NCBI GenBank assembly: GCA_028571885.1
Contig: JAPVVU010000196.1
Location: 1-6,101, forward strand
DNA from: Gammaproteobacteria bacterium
GTDB taxonomy: Bacteria > Pseudomonadota > Gammaproteobacteria > GRL18
DNA: 6,101 bases
Direction: 5' to 3'
In this document: positions 1 to 5,877 of the stretch, piece by piece
Layout of the letters: each line of letters opens with the position of its first letter
How positions within the stretch are numbered: the first letter of the stretch is position 1
Notes under the pieces: model-generated
What the model saw: only the letters and a program-made list of their open reading frames with translations
What the model was told of the DNA's origin: nothing
The model's database searches: none
Position numbers and translations under genes: made by a program

Positions 1-17
1 CTAATCACTAGGATAAT

Positions 18-47
18 GACTTTTATGGAAGTAAACTTCCTAAAGTC
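18..47 (-). terminator. Composite hairpin directly after the last cytochrome gene, possible terminator or 3' stabiliser
   Basis: The inner stem GGAAGT/ACTTCC is enclosed by a second pair of arms, GACTTT (18-23) and AAAGTC (42-47), separated from it by 3 and 1 unpaired bases. On the minus strand the structure begins directly after the TAG stop. The sequence beyond it is ATTATCC, not a T-tract, so intrinsic termination is uncertain; a 3' mRNA-protecting role is equally possible. Confidence 0.45.
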
Positions 48-56
48 CTAATCATC
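25..56 (-). repeat. 32-base direct repeat, copy 1, with hairpin after the second cytochrome's stop codon
   Basis: Identical over 32 bases to 917-948. It covers the final GAT GAT codons and TAG stop of the second cytochrome plus the GGAAGT (27-32) / ACTTCC (35-40) inverted repeat. The repeat spans the coding end and 3' flank, consistent with tandem duplication of the whole gene. Confidence 0.85.
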
Positions 57-704
57 CATAACAGATAAGTAAGCCATAATTGCCTGTATTTCTTCTGTCT
101 TCATCTCAGCAAAAAAATCAGCATCATCATCATGTTCACGCTCACCTTTAGCTATTTGCTTCAGCTGCTTAAGCATGTATTCTGTATATTGTCCTGTCAG
201 TTGGGGCATATCAGAATTTTTCTTGCCCATCCCTTTTTTGCCATGACAGGATTTGCATTCTCTATTGTAGCTTTTTTCCCCAAAATCTATTTCCCCTTCT
301 GCCCTGGGAATATTGAAAACCTTTTTAGCAATTAATAATTTTTCATAGGCTGACATATTTTCATCAAACTTTGGCATTTGGCTAATCAATTTAATTTGAG
401 ATAAAAAAGCCGCTATTGAGGGGATATCTTCTTCAGGCAATTCACGATCATTGGCATAAGGACGCATCGGAATATTTTTACGTTTTTCTTCTTTAAACAG
501 TTTAATTTGCTGAGCAATATATTCAGCAGGCAGACCCGCTAATCTTGGATATTCACCCTGCTTACCACCTTCACCATATTCACCATGACAACCGGCACAG
601 ACCTCATTAATTTCTTCACCTAGCTCAAGATCAATCTCAGAATCTTTAGCATGACTTAATGATATAAAGCAGAAGAAAACAGACAAAATAAACACTTTAG
701 ACAT
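48..704 (-). CDS. Dihaem cytochrome c (c4-like), second of a tandem pair
   Basis: The protein has 218 residues, the same length as its upstream neighbour and alignable without gaps from residue 23 on. The ATG at 704 is chosen over a GTG at 716 because the GTG falls inside the only good Shine-Dalgarno, GGTGAGG at 711-717, six bases from the ATG, and because MSKVFILSVFFCFISLSHA is then a compact Sec signal peptide. Haem sites are CAGCH (36-40) and CKSCH (150-154). Met78 of the neighbour is Ile here while Met80 and Met201 are kept, which supports these two as axial ligands. Unlike its neighbour, the haem 2 surroundings are basic (net about +4 over residues 141-166). It is the last gene of the operon in the window, ends in TAG, and a hairpin follows directly. 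A separate promoter in the 235-base gap cannot be excluded. Confidence 0.9.
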   Translation of the reverse strand: MSKVFILSVFFCFISLSHAKDSEIDLELGEEINEVCAGCHGEYGEGGKQGEYPRLAGLPAEYIAQQIKLFKEEKRKNIPMRPYANDRELPEEDIPSIAAFLSQIKLISQMPKFDENMSAYEKLLIAKKVFNIPRAEGEIDFGEKSYNRECKSCHGKKGMGKKNSDMPQLTGQYTEYMLKQLKQIAKGEREHDDDADFFAEMKTEEIQAIMAYLSVMDD

Positions 705-710
705 GACAAG

Positions 711-717
711 CCTCACC
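711..717 (-). promoter_or_regulatory. Ribosome binding site that fixes the start of the last cytochrome gene
   Basis: The minus strand reads GGTGAGG, then six bases (CTTGTC), then the ATG at 704. The alternative GTG start at 716 lies inside this motif, so it is unlikely to be used. Confidence 0.7.
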
Positions 718-758
718 CAAATTGGGCAGTAAAAAAGGGAAATCTTTGATAATAGTTG

Positions 759-778
759 AGCCTATTCTCTGATAGGCT
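759..778 (-). promoter_or_regulatory. Stem-loop upstream of the last cytochrome gene
   Basis: AGCCTAT (759-765) and ATAGGCT (772-778) form a perfect 7-bp stem with a six-base loop. On the minus strand it is not directly followed by a T-run (CTTTTTT comes about 25 bases later), so a terminator role is doubtful. It may be an mRNA-processing or stabilising hairpin or a protein site. Confidence 0.4.
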
Positions 779-795
779 AGCAAATTACAGGAGTG

Positions 796-809
796 AATTT
801 CTAGAAATT
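796..809. repeat. Perfect 14-base palindrome AATTTCTAGAAATT
   Basis: The sequence equals its own reverse complement over all 14 bases. It sits between the two cytochrome genes, about 90 bases above the start of the second. It could be a regulator-binding site, but matches no motif I can name with confidence. Confidence 0.45.
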
Positions 810-916
810 AATCACTAGCACCTCAACATATTAGTATAAATTCAAAATATGCGGGGTAATGACTTTTCCCTGAAGGATAAGTGCATTAACGAAATTGAAA
901 ATTTCTAATTTACTAA

Positions 917-948
917 ATGGAAGTAAACTTCCTAAAGTCCTAATCATC
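917..948 (-). repeat. 32-base direct repeat, copy 2, with hairpin after the first cytochrome's stop codon
   Basis: These 32 bases are identical to 25-56. They contain the last two codons (GAT GAT), the TAG stop, and an inverted repeat GGAAGT (919-924) / ACTTCC (927-932) whose RNA form on the minus strand is a 5-bp GGAAG/CUUCC stem with a UUUA loop. An AT-rich stretch follows, but no uninterrupted T-tract. Confidence 0.85.
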
Positions 949-1596
949 AGTAATGGATAAGTAGGCCATAATGGCCTGAATCTCTTCAGGCTCCATTTCT
1001 GCAAAAAGCTCTTCAGCGTATTCATGCCAGCGTTCACCATTAGCAAATTGCAGGATTTGTTTGGTCATGTATTGAGTATACTGTCCAGCCAGAGGAGGTG
1101 TATCCGAGTCATCTTTACCTGCACCGTTTTTACCATGACAGAGCTGACAATCATCTACATAAAGCTCTTCGCCCAGCTCAATATCCCCTTCCAATTTTGG
1201 AATATTAAACACTTTTTTGGCAATCAATAATTTTTCATATGCCGTGACTGTCTCATCAAAGTCTGGCATTTCACTGGTTAATTTTATTTGTGATAAAAAT
1301 GCAGCAACTGATGGAATATCTTCATCCGGCAATTCGCGATCATTGGCATAAGGACGCATGGGCATATTTTTGCGTTTTTCATTTTTAAACAATTTAATTT
1401 GCGCAGCGATATAATCAGCTGGTAAACCCGCTAATCGAGGGTATTCGCCATCTTTTCCACCTTCACCATATTCACCATGACAACCTGCACAAACTTGATT
1501 AATTTCTTCACCAAGATCCAGATCAATCTCAGGTTCTACTGCATAACCAGAAGACAGAAAAAGTGAAATAAATAAAAAAATAAAAATTTTCATCAT
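940..1596 (-). CDS. Dihaem cytochrome c (c4-like), first of a tandem pair, putative electron donor to nitrous oxide reductase
   Basis: With the start at 1596 the protein has 218 residues. A longer frame opens at 1659, but that would overlap nosY by 47 bases and put 21 residues before MMKIFIFLFISLFLSSGYA, a classic Sec signal peptide, so 1596 (or the adjacent ATG at 1593) is chosen. No clear Shine-Dalgarno is seen. Two c-type haem sites are present: CAGCH (36-40) and CQLCH (150-154). Each lies in a cytochrome c4/c553-type domain with a PRLAG or PPLAG loop, a QIKLF or QILQF helix, and a Met just before the last helix (Met80; Met201) as the likely sixth ligand. It would shuttle electrons in the periplasm, filling the place of NosC1/NosC2 of clade II clusters, which I recall as monohaem. 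The surroundings of haem 2 are acidic (net about -5 over residues 141-166). It is 74 percent identical to its downstream neighbour by hand count. Confidence 0.9.
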   Translation of the reverse strand: MMKIFIFLFISLFLSSGYAVEPEIDLDLGEEINQVCAGCHGEYGEGGKDGEYPRLAGLPADYIAAQIKLFKNEKRKNMPMRPYANDRELPDEDIPSVAAFLSQIKLTSEMPDFDETVTAYEKLLIAKKVFNIPKLEGDIELGEELYVDDCQLCHGKNGAGKDDSDTPPLAGQYTQYMTKQILQFANGERWHEYAEELFAEMEPEEIQAIMAYLSITDD

Positions 1597-1612
1597 GAAT
1601 TGTCTATACCAG

Positions 1613-2440
1613 TTAAGGCAAATCACCCTTTTTGAAAAGATAATAACCAGCATATGCACTAAGAGTACCTAATGAAACAGGATAGACGATAGACCAGATG
1701 ATATAACCTGTTTCGGTAAAATGATCCAGAATGATATATGCCGAAGGTCCCAGAATAACCAGTTGAGGATCAAACAAAACCATAGCCGCAGTACGAAATA
1801 CCTGCAATGGATTAATAAGAGATAGAATAACGGCTGTATCAGAGGGTAAACCTTCGCGGATCATGATGCCAAGAAGAATTAAATCAAGAAACAGCAAAAA
1901 AGTCAGCCAGACCATAAAAGCCAGTCCCTGAGCGACATCTGAACTTCTTGCAATACTTGAAATCAACATGCCGATACCCAGAAAACACCAGGCAACGGCC
2001 AGCAGCAAGCCTGTATAGCTTAGAAACAGCCCCCAGGGAATGTCTGCGCCTTTTATTGATGCCCAGATAACAGCACCAATCATAGCCAGAAAAACAGGCA
2101 GGAAAACAACAATAAAACGTCCCAGAAAACGTCCCCAGAACCAGGCTGCTAACGAAATAGGCAGAGAAAGCAGATATTCAAAAACTCCCGCTTCTCTATC
2201 ACCTGCAACAGAACGAACTGTGGTAATCAGGACAAACACAGGCAAAATGGCGATGGTCAATTGAATATAGGTGATTAACAAACGAGTTAATCCGGTAAAG
2301 CCCATAATACGGCTTTCTGTAATACCGAAAACAAACAGAAGAACAACAATGCCACCAAAAACACTGCTGTAAACAATAAACCATTTCGCTCTGATTGACT
2401 CAATAATATCAGCCCAGGCAGTTAACCATAAATGTTTCAT
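1613..2440 (-). CDS. nosY: NosY, ABC transporter permease for NosZ maturation
   Basis: The protein has 275 residues and six probable membrane helices at about 20-40, 52-74, 108-128, 137-163, 171-193 and 247-268. Family hallmarks are the cytoplasmic segment TVRSVAGDREAGVFEYLLSL (74-93), which is expected to meet NosF, and the late block INPLQVFRTAAMVLFDPQ (209-226) followed by LGPSAY. It forms the membrane part of the NosDFY complex; structures of that complex show that NosY holds periplasmic NosD and couples it to NosF ATP hydrolysis. The start ATG has a purine-rich AGAGAAAG upstream, and no better in-frame Met precedes it. The gene is separated from nosF by nosL, and from nosL by a 77-base leader. 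It ends 16 bases before the first cytochrome gene. Confidence 0.93.
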   Translation of the reverse strand: MKHLWLTAWADIIESIRAKWFIVYSSVFGGIVVLLFVFGITESRIMGFTGLTRLLITYIQLTIAILPVFVLITTVRSVAGDREAGVFEYLLSLPISLAAWFWGRFLGRFIVVFLPVFLAMIGAVIWASIKGADIPWGLFLSYTGLLLAVAWCFLGIGMLISSIARSSDVAQGLAFMVWLTFLLFLDLILLGIMIREGLPSDTAVILSLINPLQVFRTAAMVLFDPQLVILGPSAYIILDHFTETGYIIWSIVYPVSLGTLSAYAGYYLFKKGDLP

Positions 2441-2517
2441 TTAACTTTCTCTTTATATACGCACTTTATTTTTTATTTTTTGATTTACAACTTACAACTT
2501 ACAACTTACAACTTCTC
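2441..2517 (-). other. 77-base nosL-nosY intergenic leader, A-rich with tandem heptamers
   Basis: This gap breaks the otherwise overlapping gene chain. Read on the minus strand it begins, right after the nosL stop, with a heptamer repeat, continues with an A-rich stretch (AATCAAAAAATAAAAAATAAAG) broken only by single T or C, and ends with AAAGAGAAAG a few bases before the nosY ATG, a usable purine-rich ribosome binding site. No convincing promoter or hairpin terminator was found in it. Confidence 0.5.
2485..2514 (-). repeat. Tandem heptamer repeat, four copies of TTACAAC (GTTGTAA on the coding strand)
   Basis: Four perfect TTACAAC units occupy 2485-2491, 2492-2498, 2499-2505 and 2506-2512, followed by TT. 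On the transcribed strand each unit is GTTGTAA, so a TAA stop recurs every seven bases and therefore falls in all three frames. It begins four bases after the nosL stop codon. Such perfect non-coding heptamer arrays usually arise by slippage. Confidence 0.9.
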
Positions 2518-3006
2518 TTAATGCTCCAGATTGCCGCCATGGATATTTAATTTTTTTTCAACTTCATAGATATGTTTGACTGCCTGCTCATAATTTAATG
2601 CGCCTTCAACTTGTTCAGGCTGCGCACCCAACCCATAGTTCATTGGAGTCGTTAGTCCCCTGGTAAACCAGGCATTTTTTGCATTAATCCAGTCATTCGT
2701 CAGGTAATTATTTACCCAGACTTCTGTTTTAGGATCATCCTTATAGCTTTGTGTGTCTAACCAAAGCACAGCACAGCCCATATCATCAAATTTATAAACT
2801 TTTGAGCGCTTGCCTTCTGGAAAAACCCGAACCTGGGCAGCAAAATTTCGCTCACTGAGCATCATTTGACAGCGTTCACAAGCATCTCGATCCCACTTAA
2901 CATCAACGGCACCCGTTTGTTTATCATTGCCGCAAGCCGATAGAAAAAGGACAACTAAAAGAATAAAAAAAGTTTTTTCCTTAGCGGTAAACAAGACCTT
3001 AATCAT
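2518..3006 (-). CDS. nosL: NosL, outer-periplasm copper-chaperone lipoprotein
   Basis: The protein has 162 residues. A short basic N-terminus and hydrophobic stretch (12-22) end in the lipobox LSAC with the lipidated Cys25. The mature part has the NosL hallmark CERCQMM (C43, C46, M48, M49), then KFDDMGCAVLW around 72-82 and WINAKNAWFTRG followed by TPMNYGLGA, all typical of the NosL/NosL-like family. NosL binds Cu(I) and passes it to the NosDFY machinery for NosZ metallation. The extra Cys78 and a His-containing C-terminus (IHGGNLEH) are visible. The start ATG overlaps the nosF stop (ATGA). The usual placing of nosL is after nosY; here it lies between nosF and nosY, splitting the ABC transporter genes. 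The gene ends in TAA, followed by the heptamer-repeat leader of nosY. Confidence 0.93.
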   Translation of the reverse strand: MIKVLFTAKEKTFFILLVVLFLSACGNDKQTGAVDVKWDRDACERCQMMLSERNFAAQVRVFPEGKRSKVYKFDDMGCAVLWLDTQSYKDDPKTEVWVNNYLTNDWINAKNAWFTRGLTTPMNYGLGAQPEQVEGALNYEQAVKHIYEVEKKLNIHGGNLEH

Positions 3007-3857
3007 TTCTTTTGTTCTACCATATGGATATCTTTTAATATTGCTGCATATCGGGAGAGAACACCGAGGAATCGTAATCTATCGGGACCTGCGACCTGAC
3101 CTTGCCATGACGTGCCATCCTCAGATTCAAAACTCCACGCTTTAATTGCCTTGGCAAAGGCTTCATCAACGCGCTTAATTTTAATTTCACTGTTCAGCAC
3201 ACTGTTCAGATCAACTTCATCTTCAACACGATCATCGAGAACTACAATTCCCTGATCCATCTCAATCACACGATTAACCAGAGCTGCAACCTCGTCCAGT
3301 CGATGACTGGAAATCAGCATGACGGCTTCATCTTTCTTCTCGGCGAGAAGTTGAAAGAAAATATGACGTGCCTCAGGATCAAGATTTGCGGCAGGTTCAT
3401 CAAGAATTAAAATTTTTGCTTCACGACCCAGTGCAATACTGATTAATATTTTTTGCTTCTGACCACCAGAGAGTTTAACAAATGGACGCGATTTTAATTC
3501 ATTAAAATCCAGCCCTAAACGTTCTAAGACTGAAATCATCTCCCCGGGATCGGCATCACAAAGACTGGCTGAAAATTCAATCAGTTGTCCCACAGGCATC
3601 TTTAGCGGCGGCGGCAGCTGAGGCACAAAACCAATATCTTTAAGTACTAGTTTACGTTCTTCACGAGGATCCATACCATTGACACGAACCTGACCTTCAC
3701 AGGTATATTCACCCAGAAGGCATCGAATCATGGTTGTTTTCCCGGCACCGTTTGAACCGACCAGGGCGATTCGATCACCCTTTTTAATATCCAGGTTCAT
3801 ACCTTTAAGTACTTCAGTACGTCGAAAGGTCTTTTTTACATTGTCGAATTTAATCAT
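3003..3857 (-). CDS. nosF: NosF, ABC transporter ATPase for NosZ copper-centre maturation
   Basis: The protein has 284 residues with a complete ABC ATPase core: Walker A GSNGAGKTT at 34-42, Q-loop Gln80, signature LSGGQ at 129-133, Walker B ILILDEP at 149-155 and switch His185. No membrane segment or signal peptide is seen, so it acts on the cytoplasmic face. The C-terminal 75 or so residues form the extension usual for the NosF/CcmA-like branch. With the NosY permease and periplasmic NosD it powers assembly of the CuZ centre of nitrous oxide reductase; recent models have it drive conformational changes that let NosD accept metal from NosL. ATGA overlaps link it to nosH upstream and nosL downstream, and its Shine-Dalgarno is weak, so translational coupling is likely. 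The ABC class is certain; the NosF identity comes from the nosG/H/L/Y neighbours. Confidence 0.92.
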   Translation of the reverse strand: MIKFDNVKKTFRRTEVLKGMNLDIKKGDRIALVGSNGAGKTTMIRCLLGEYTCEGQVRVNGMDPREERKLVLKDIGFVPQLPPPLKMPVGQLIEFSASLCDADPGEMISVLERLGLDFNELKSRPFVKLSGGQKQKILISIALGREAKILILDEPAANLDPEARHIFFQLLAEKKDEAVMLISSHRLDEVAALVNRVIEMDQGIVVLDDRVEDEVDLNSVLNSEIKIKRVDEAFAKAIKAWSFESEDGTSWQGQVAGPDRLRFLGVLSRYAAILKDIHMVEQKK

Positions 3858-4945
3858 TTGTTTGCTTGTTCCGATGATGGCTCTTCATTGGCTGAAGGCT
3901 CACTGTTAACTAAAGGCTCTTTATCAACTAAAGACTCATTGCTATCAGGCATCAATGGCAGCTCTTCTTTTTTAGGCTTACGGGTCAAACCTTTAAATTC
4001 AAAATTTAAAGAATTAGTGGGGCATGCATCCACACACAAACCACAACGGGTACAGTCTGCACCTATTCCTACTTCAACATCCGAACTACGGTTTTTAATG
4101 GTCAGATCTAACACATGAGGCACCAGGCAGACAGCTCGACAGTCCCCCTCATGTTTACAATCAGTTAAGTCATAGGTCACTCTTAATGGTGAAAAAACAC
4201 CGACAATTCCGTAGGTGATGCCGATTGGACAAACATAGCGGCACCAGGCACGACGGGAAAGAAAAATTTCAAATAAGAGTAAAAAAGCGACCCAGATAAG
4301 TGCAAGTGTTGGACCATAAATAATCGCCCTGCTCAAAATACCTGTCGGTGAAATAAACTCAAAAACTGTATAGCCTGATACTATAGCAAGCAGAGCAAAA
4401 ATCACATAAAAAACCGTTCTGACACCGCGATGAAAGGTATAATTTTTAGCTAATCCGCGTTTTGCCAACCACAGGTGTAATGACTCAGTCCACTCAGCTA
4501 ATAGATGATAGGGACAGGCCCAGGAACAAAAAGTACGTCCGCCAAGAAGAAACCACGCAATAAAAATGGTGACAACACCAATCAGCAGATTAATCAGAAC
4601 CGCCTTATAGGCCAGCATCACCTGCAGGGCAGAATTTAAATCAGCCATGTGAAAGCCCATAAAACGAGAGGCTGTCAACGAGCCTTCCAGTAATTGGATA
4701 TCCAGTGAAAATGAAACAACAAATAACAGATTCACTGCAATCAGGGTTAACCAGCGGCGTTTGCGCCATTTGTTTTTGGCATTTTTATGATGCTCATCAT
4801 GCAAGGCTTCAATCTCAGCCTTGGTGACTTTTATGCCTTTCTTATAAAAGTATATTTTTTGAGCCGCAGGTGAAATCTCATCTTTTTTCAGTTTATGAGA
4901 TGCTTTGCCAAAGAGTTGAGCTATAGATTCTAATGCTCTGTTCAT
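3854..4945 (-). CDS. nosH: NosH, polytopic membrane Fe-S protein (NapH-like quinol-oxidising partner of NosG)
   Basis: The protein has 363 residues with four clear membrane segments at about 67-83, 113-134, 176-197 and 207-230. Two short motifs typical of the NapH/NosR C-terminal family sit at the ends of membrane helices: CSWACP (C140, C144) and CRYVCP (C235, C239). The soluble C-terminal part has a degenerate cluster (C263, C269, C273) and a classic [4Fe-4S] motif (C298, C301, C304, C308-P). In the NapGH model this protein oxidises menaquinol or ubiquinol and reduces NosG across the membrane. An N-terminal extension of about 60 residues, rich in Lys, precedes the first helix. The last 30 or so residues form a degenerate hexapeptide repeat absent from the core family. 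The start is supported by a good Shine-Dalgarno, AAGGGGA at 4951-4957, five bases before the ATG and inside the nosG end. ATGA overlaps join it to nosG and nosF. Confidence 0.88.
   Translation of the reverse strand: MNRALESIAQLFGKASHKLKKDEISPAAQKIYFYKKGIKVTKAEIEALHDEHHKNAKNKWRKRRWLTLIAVNLLFVVSFSLDIQLLEGSLTASRFMGFHMADLNSALQVMLAYKAVLINLLIGVVTIFIAWFLLGGRTFCSWACPYHLLAEWTESLHLWLAKRGLAKNYTFHRGVRTVFYVIFALLAIVSGYTVFEFISPTGILSRAIIYGPTLALIWVAFLLLFEIFLSRRAWCRYVCPIGITYGIVGVFSPLRVTYDLTDCKHEGDCRAVCLVPHVLDLTIKNRSSDVEVGIGADCTRCGLCVDACPTNSLNFEFKGLTRKPKKEELPLMPDSNESLVDKEPLVNSEPSANEEPSSEQANK
3873..3944 (-). repeat. Four degenerate 18-bp units in the 3' end of nosH, encoding a hexapeptide repeat
   Basis: Four consecutive 18-base blocks (3873-3890, 3891-3908, 3909-3926, 3927-3944) share the plus-strand pattern xCTxAAGGCTCxxTxxxA to varying degree; the third and fourth are the closest to each other. 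They encode hexapeptides of the form E-P/S-x-x-x-x (ESLVDK, EPLVNS, EPSANE, EPSSEQ). The unit length is a multiple of three, so copy number can change without a frameshift. The tail is acidic, proline-containing and probably disordered. Confidence 0.7.
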
Positions 4946-5877
4946 GAATGTCCCCTTTTACTTTTGGCCATATACATTTCACTCAGGGGTATTTTGGTCA
5001 GGATATTATAGTCAACGATAATAGACGCCTGCTCCGTGGGACAAATCATTTCACACACACCACAACCTACGCAACCGTCATAAACAACCGGCTTCATGTG
5101 TTTAACACCATTTTTTTCTTCAATAAGTTCCAGACCTATAGCACGCTGAGGCGGGCATTGATTATCATCACCTGAAGGCGGCTTACCTGCCTGACATTGA
5201 TTATAACGCTGTTCAATAGGACAGGCCTGAACACACAAATCACAAATTTCCACATCATAGGGATAGTCTTTTAATGGAATGGGGTTCCAGCGATCAATTT
5301 CTTCATAGCGTAATAAACCTTCATAGTCCGGTCCCCTTGCCTGCCCTTTAAATCCCTTGCCCGCCACAGCCAGACAAAGTTTAGGTTTATCAAAAACAGC
5401 AAAGCCCATACGGGTATCATGGGTATAGTCCAGTGTATGTGTTAATGAGCCCGTTGGGCAAGCCAGCACACATTGCAAACCATCACAGGAGAAATCACAA
5501 GCTTGTTCTCTGGCATCAATATAGGCAGCACCAAGGCCAAAGCCAGTACCAAGATCATCCAGTTTTACCGCATCAACCGGACAAACCTGCACACATTGAC
5601 CACATTTAATACAAGAGGAGAGATAGTCTTCCTCACTTAAGGCACCCGGCGGGCGCAATCGGGGGCGTTTGGCATCGGCCGGTATCGGTACAAAACCAAG
5701 CAATGAAATACTGGTTACTCCCACGGTCAAAGCGACTGAACGGAGAAACTCCCGTCGAGCTTGTTGAGCCCGTCTTCCCGGCCCTCGAGTAATATTACCC
5801 TTAGCTTTTCTGGCAACAGGAGGCCTGGCTTCAGGGTTTTGTGAATCCTCTTGTGTGTGCGTCGTGGAATCTGTCAT
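4942..5877 (-). CDS. nosG: NosG, Tat-exported periplasmic ferredoxin with four [4Fe-4S] sites (NapG-like)
   Basis: The protein has 311 residues. A long N-terminal region of about 40 residues precedes a twin-arginine signal (RREFLR at 41-46) and a hydrophobic stretch to about residue 63, so the folded Fe-S protein is exported by Tat or stays anchored in the membrane. Four cysteine groups follow: C89/C92/C95/C99-P; C127/C131/C136/C140-P; C212/C215/C219-P, perhaps with C228 as fourth ligand; and C269/C272/C275/C279-P. This arrangement is that of NapG/MauM ferredoxins, which pass electrons from a membrane quinol-oxidising partner to periplasmic acceptors. Lying next to nosH, nosF, nosL and nosY, with no nap genes, it is best called NosG. 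The start ATG overlaps the stop of the upstream gene (ATGA), and the nosH start overlaps its own stop in the same way. A weak AGGG lies about 8 bases before the start. Family assignment is firm; the nos rather than nap role rests on context. Confidence 0.9.
   Translation of the reverse strand: MTDSTTHTQEDSQNPEARPPVARKAKGNITRGPGRRAQQARREFLRSVALTVGVTSISLLGFVPIPADAKRPRLRPPGALSEEDYLSSCIKCGQCVQVCPVDAVKLDDLGTGFGLGAAYIDAREQACDFSCDGLQCVLACPTGSLTHTLDYTHDTRMGFAVFDKPKLCLAVAGKGFKGQARGPDYEGLLRYEEIDRWNPIPLKDYPYDVEICDLCVQACPIEQRYNQCQAGKPPSGDDNQCPPQRAIGLELIEEKNGVKHMKPVVYDGCVGCGVCEMICPTEQASIIVDYNILTKIPLSEMYMAKSKRGHS

Larger units (their letters stand above)
705..939. other. 235-base intergenic region between the two cytochrome genes, with several inverted repeats
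   Basis: No gene is supported here. It holds, from the upstream gene's stop onward, the second copy of the 32-base repeat with its hairpin (917-942), an AT-rich stretch, a perfect 14-base palindrome AATTTCTAGAAATT (796-809), a 7-bp stem with a 6-base loop (759-765 AGCCTAT paired with 772-778 ATAGGCT), and a short CCCAA/TTGGG inverted repeat (716-726) next to the ribosome binding site. A TATTAT that could be a -10 box lies below the 7-bp stem on the minus strand, but no -35 partner was found. Confidence 0.6.

Noticed and set aside
25..56. Insertion sequence or MITE end
   Set aside because: The 32-base repeat is direct, includes coding sequence and stop codon of both paralogues, and has no transposase or target duplication; gene duplication explains it.
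745..760. FNR-type box (TTGAT-N4-ATCAA) before the last cytochrome gene
   Set aside because: Only one half (TTTGAT on the plus strand) is present; the partner half-site does not match.
831..1046. Minus-strand 71-codon open frame overlapping the end of the first cytochrome
   Set aside because: It is out of frame with the well-supported cytochrome gene, shows no family features, and is best seen as a shadow frame.
1594..1659. Extended N-terminus of the first cytochrome from the ATG at 1659
   Set aside because: It would overlap nosY by 47 bases and place a charged 21-residue segment before a normal signal peptide.
2485..2514. CRISPR-like array
   Set aside because: The units are only seven bases long with no spacers; it is a simple tandem repeat.
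132..4118. Plus-strand open frames of 60-90 codons (for example 132-335, 1024-1230, 2040-2264, 2927-3145, 3858-4118)
   Set aside because: All lie antisense to strongly supported genes, lack domains, and their residues mirror the codons of the opposite gene.
3854..5877. NapG/NapH of periplasmic nitrate reductase
   Set aside because: The family is shared, but no napA, napB, napD or napF is seen and the genes are locked by overlaps to nosF and nosL, so the nos assignment is preferred.
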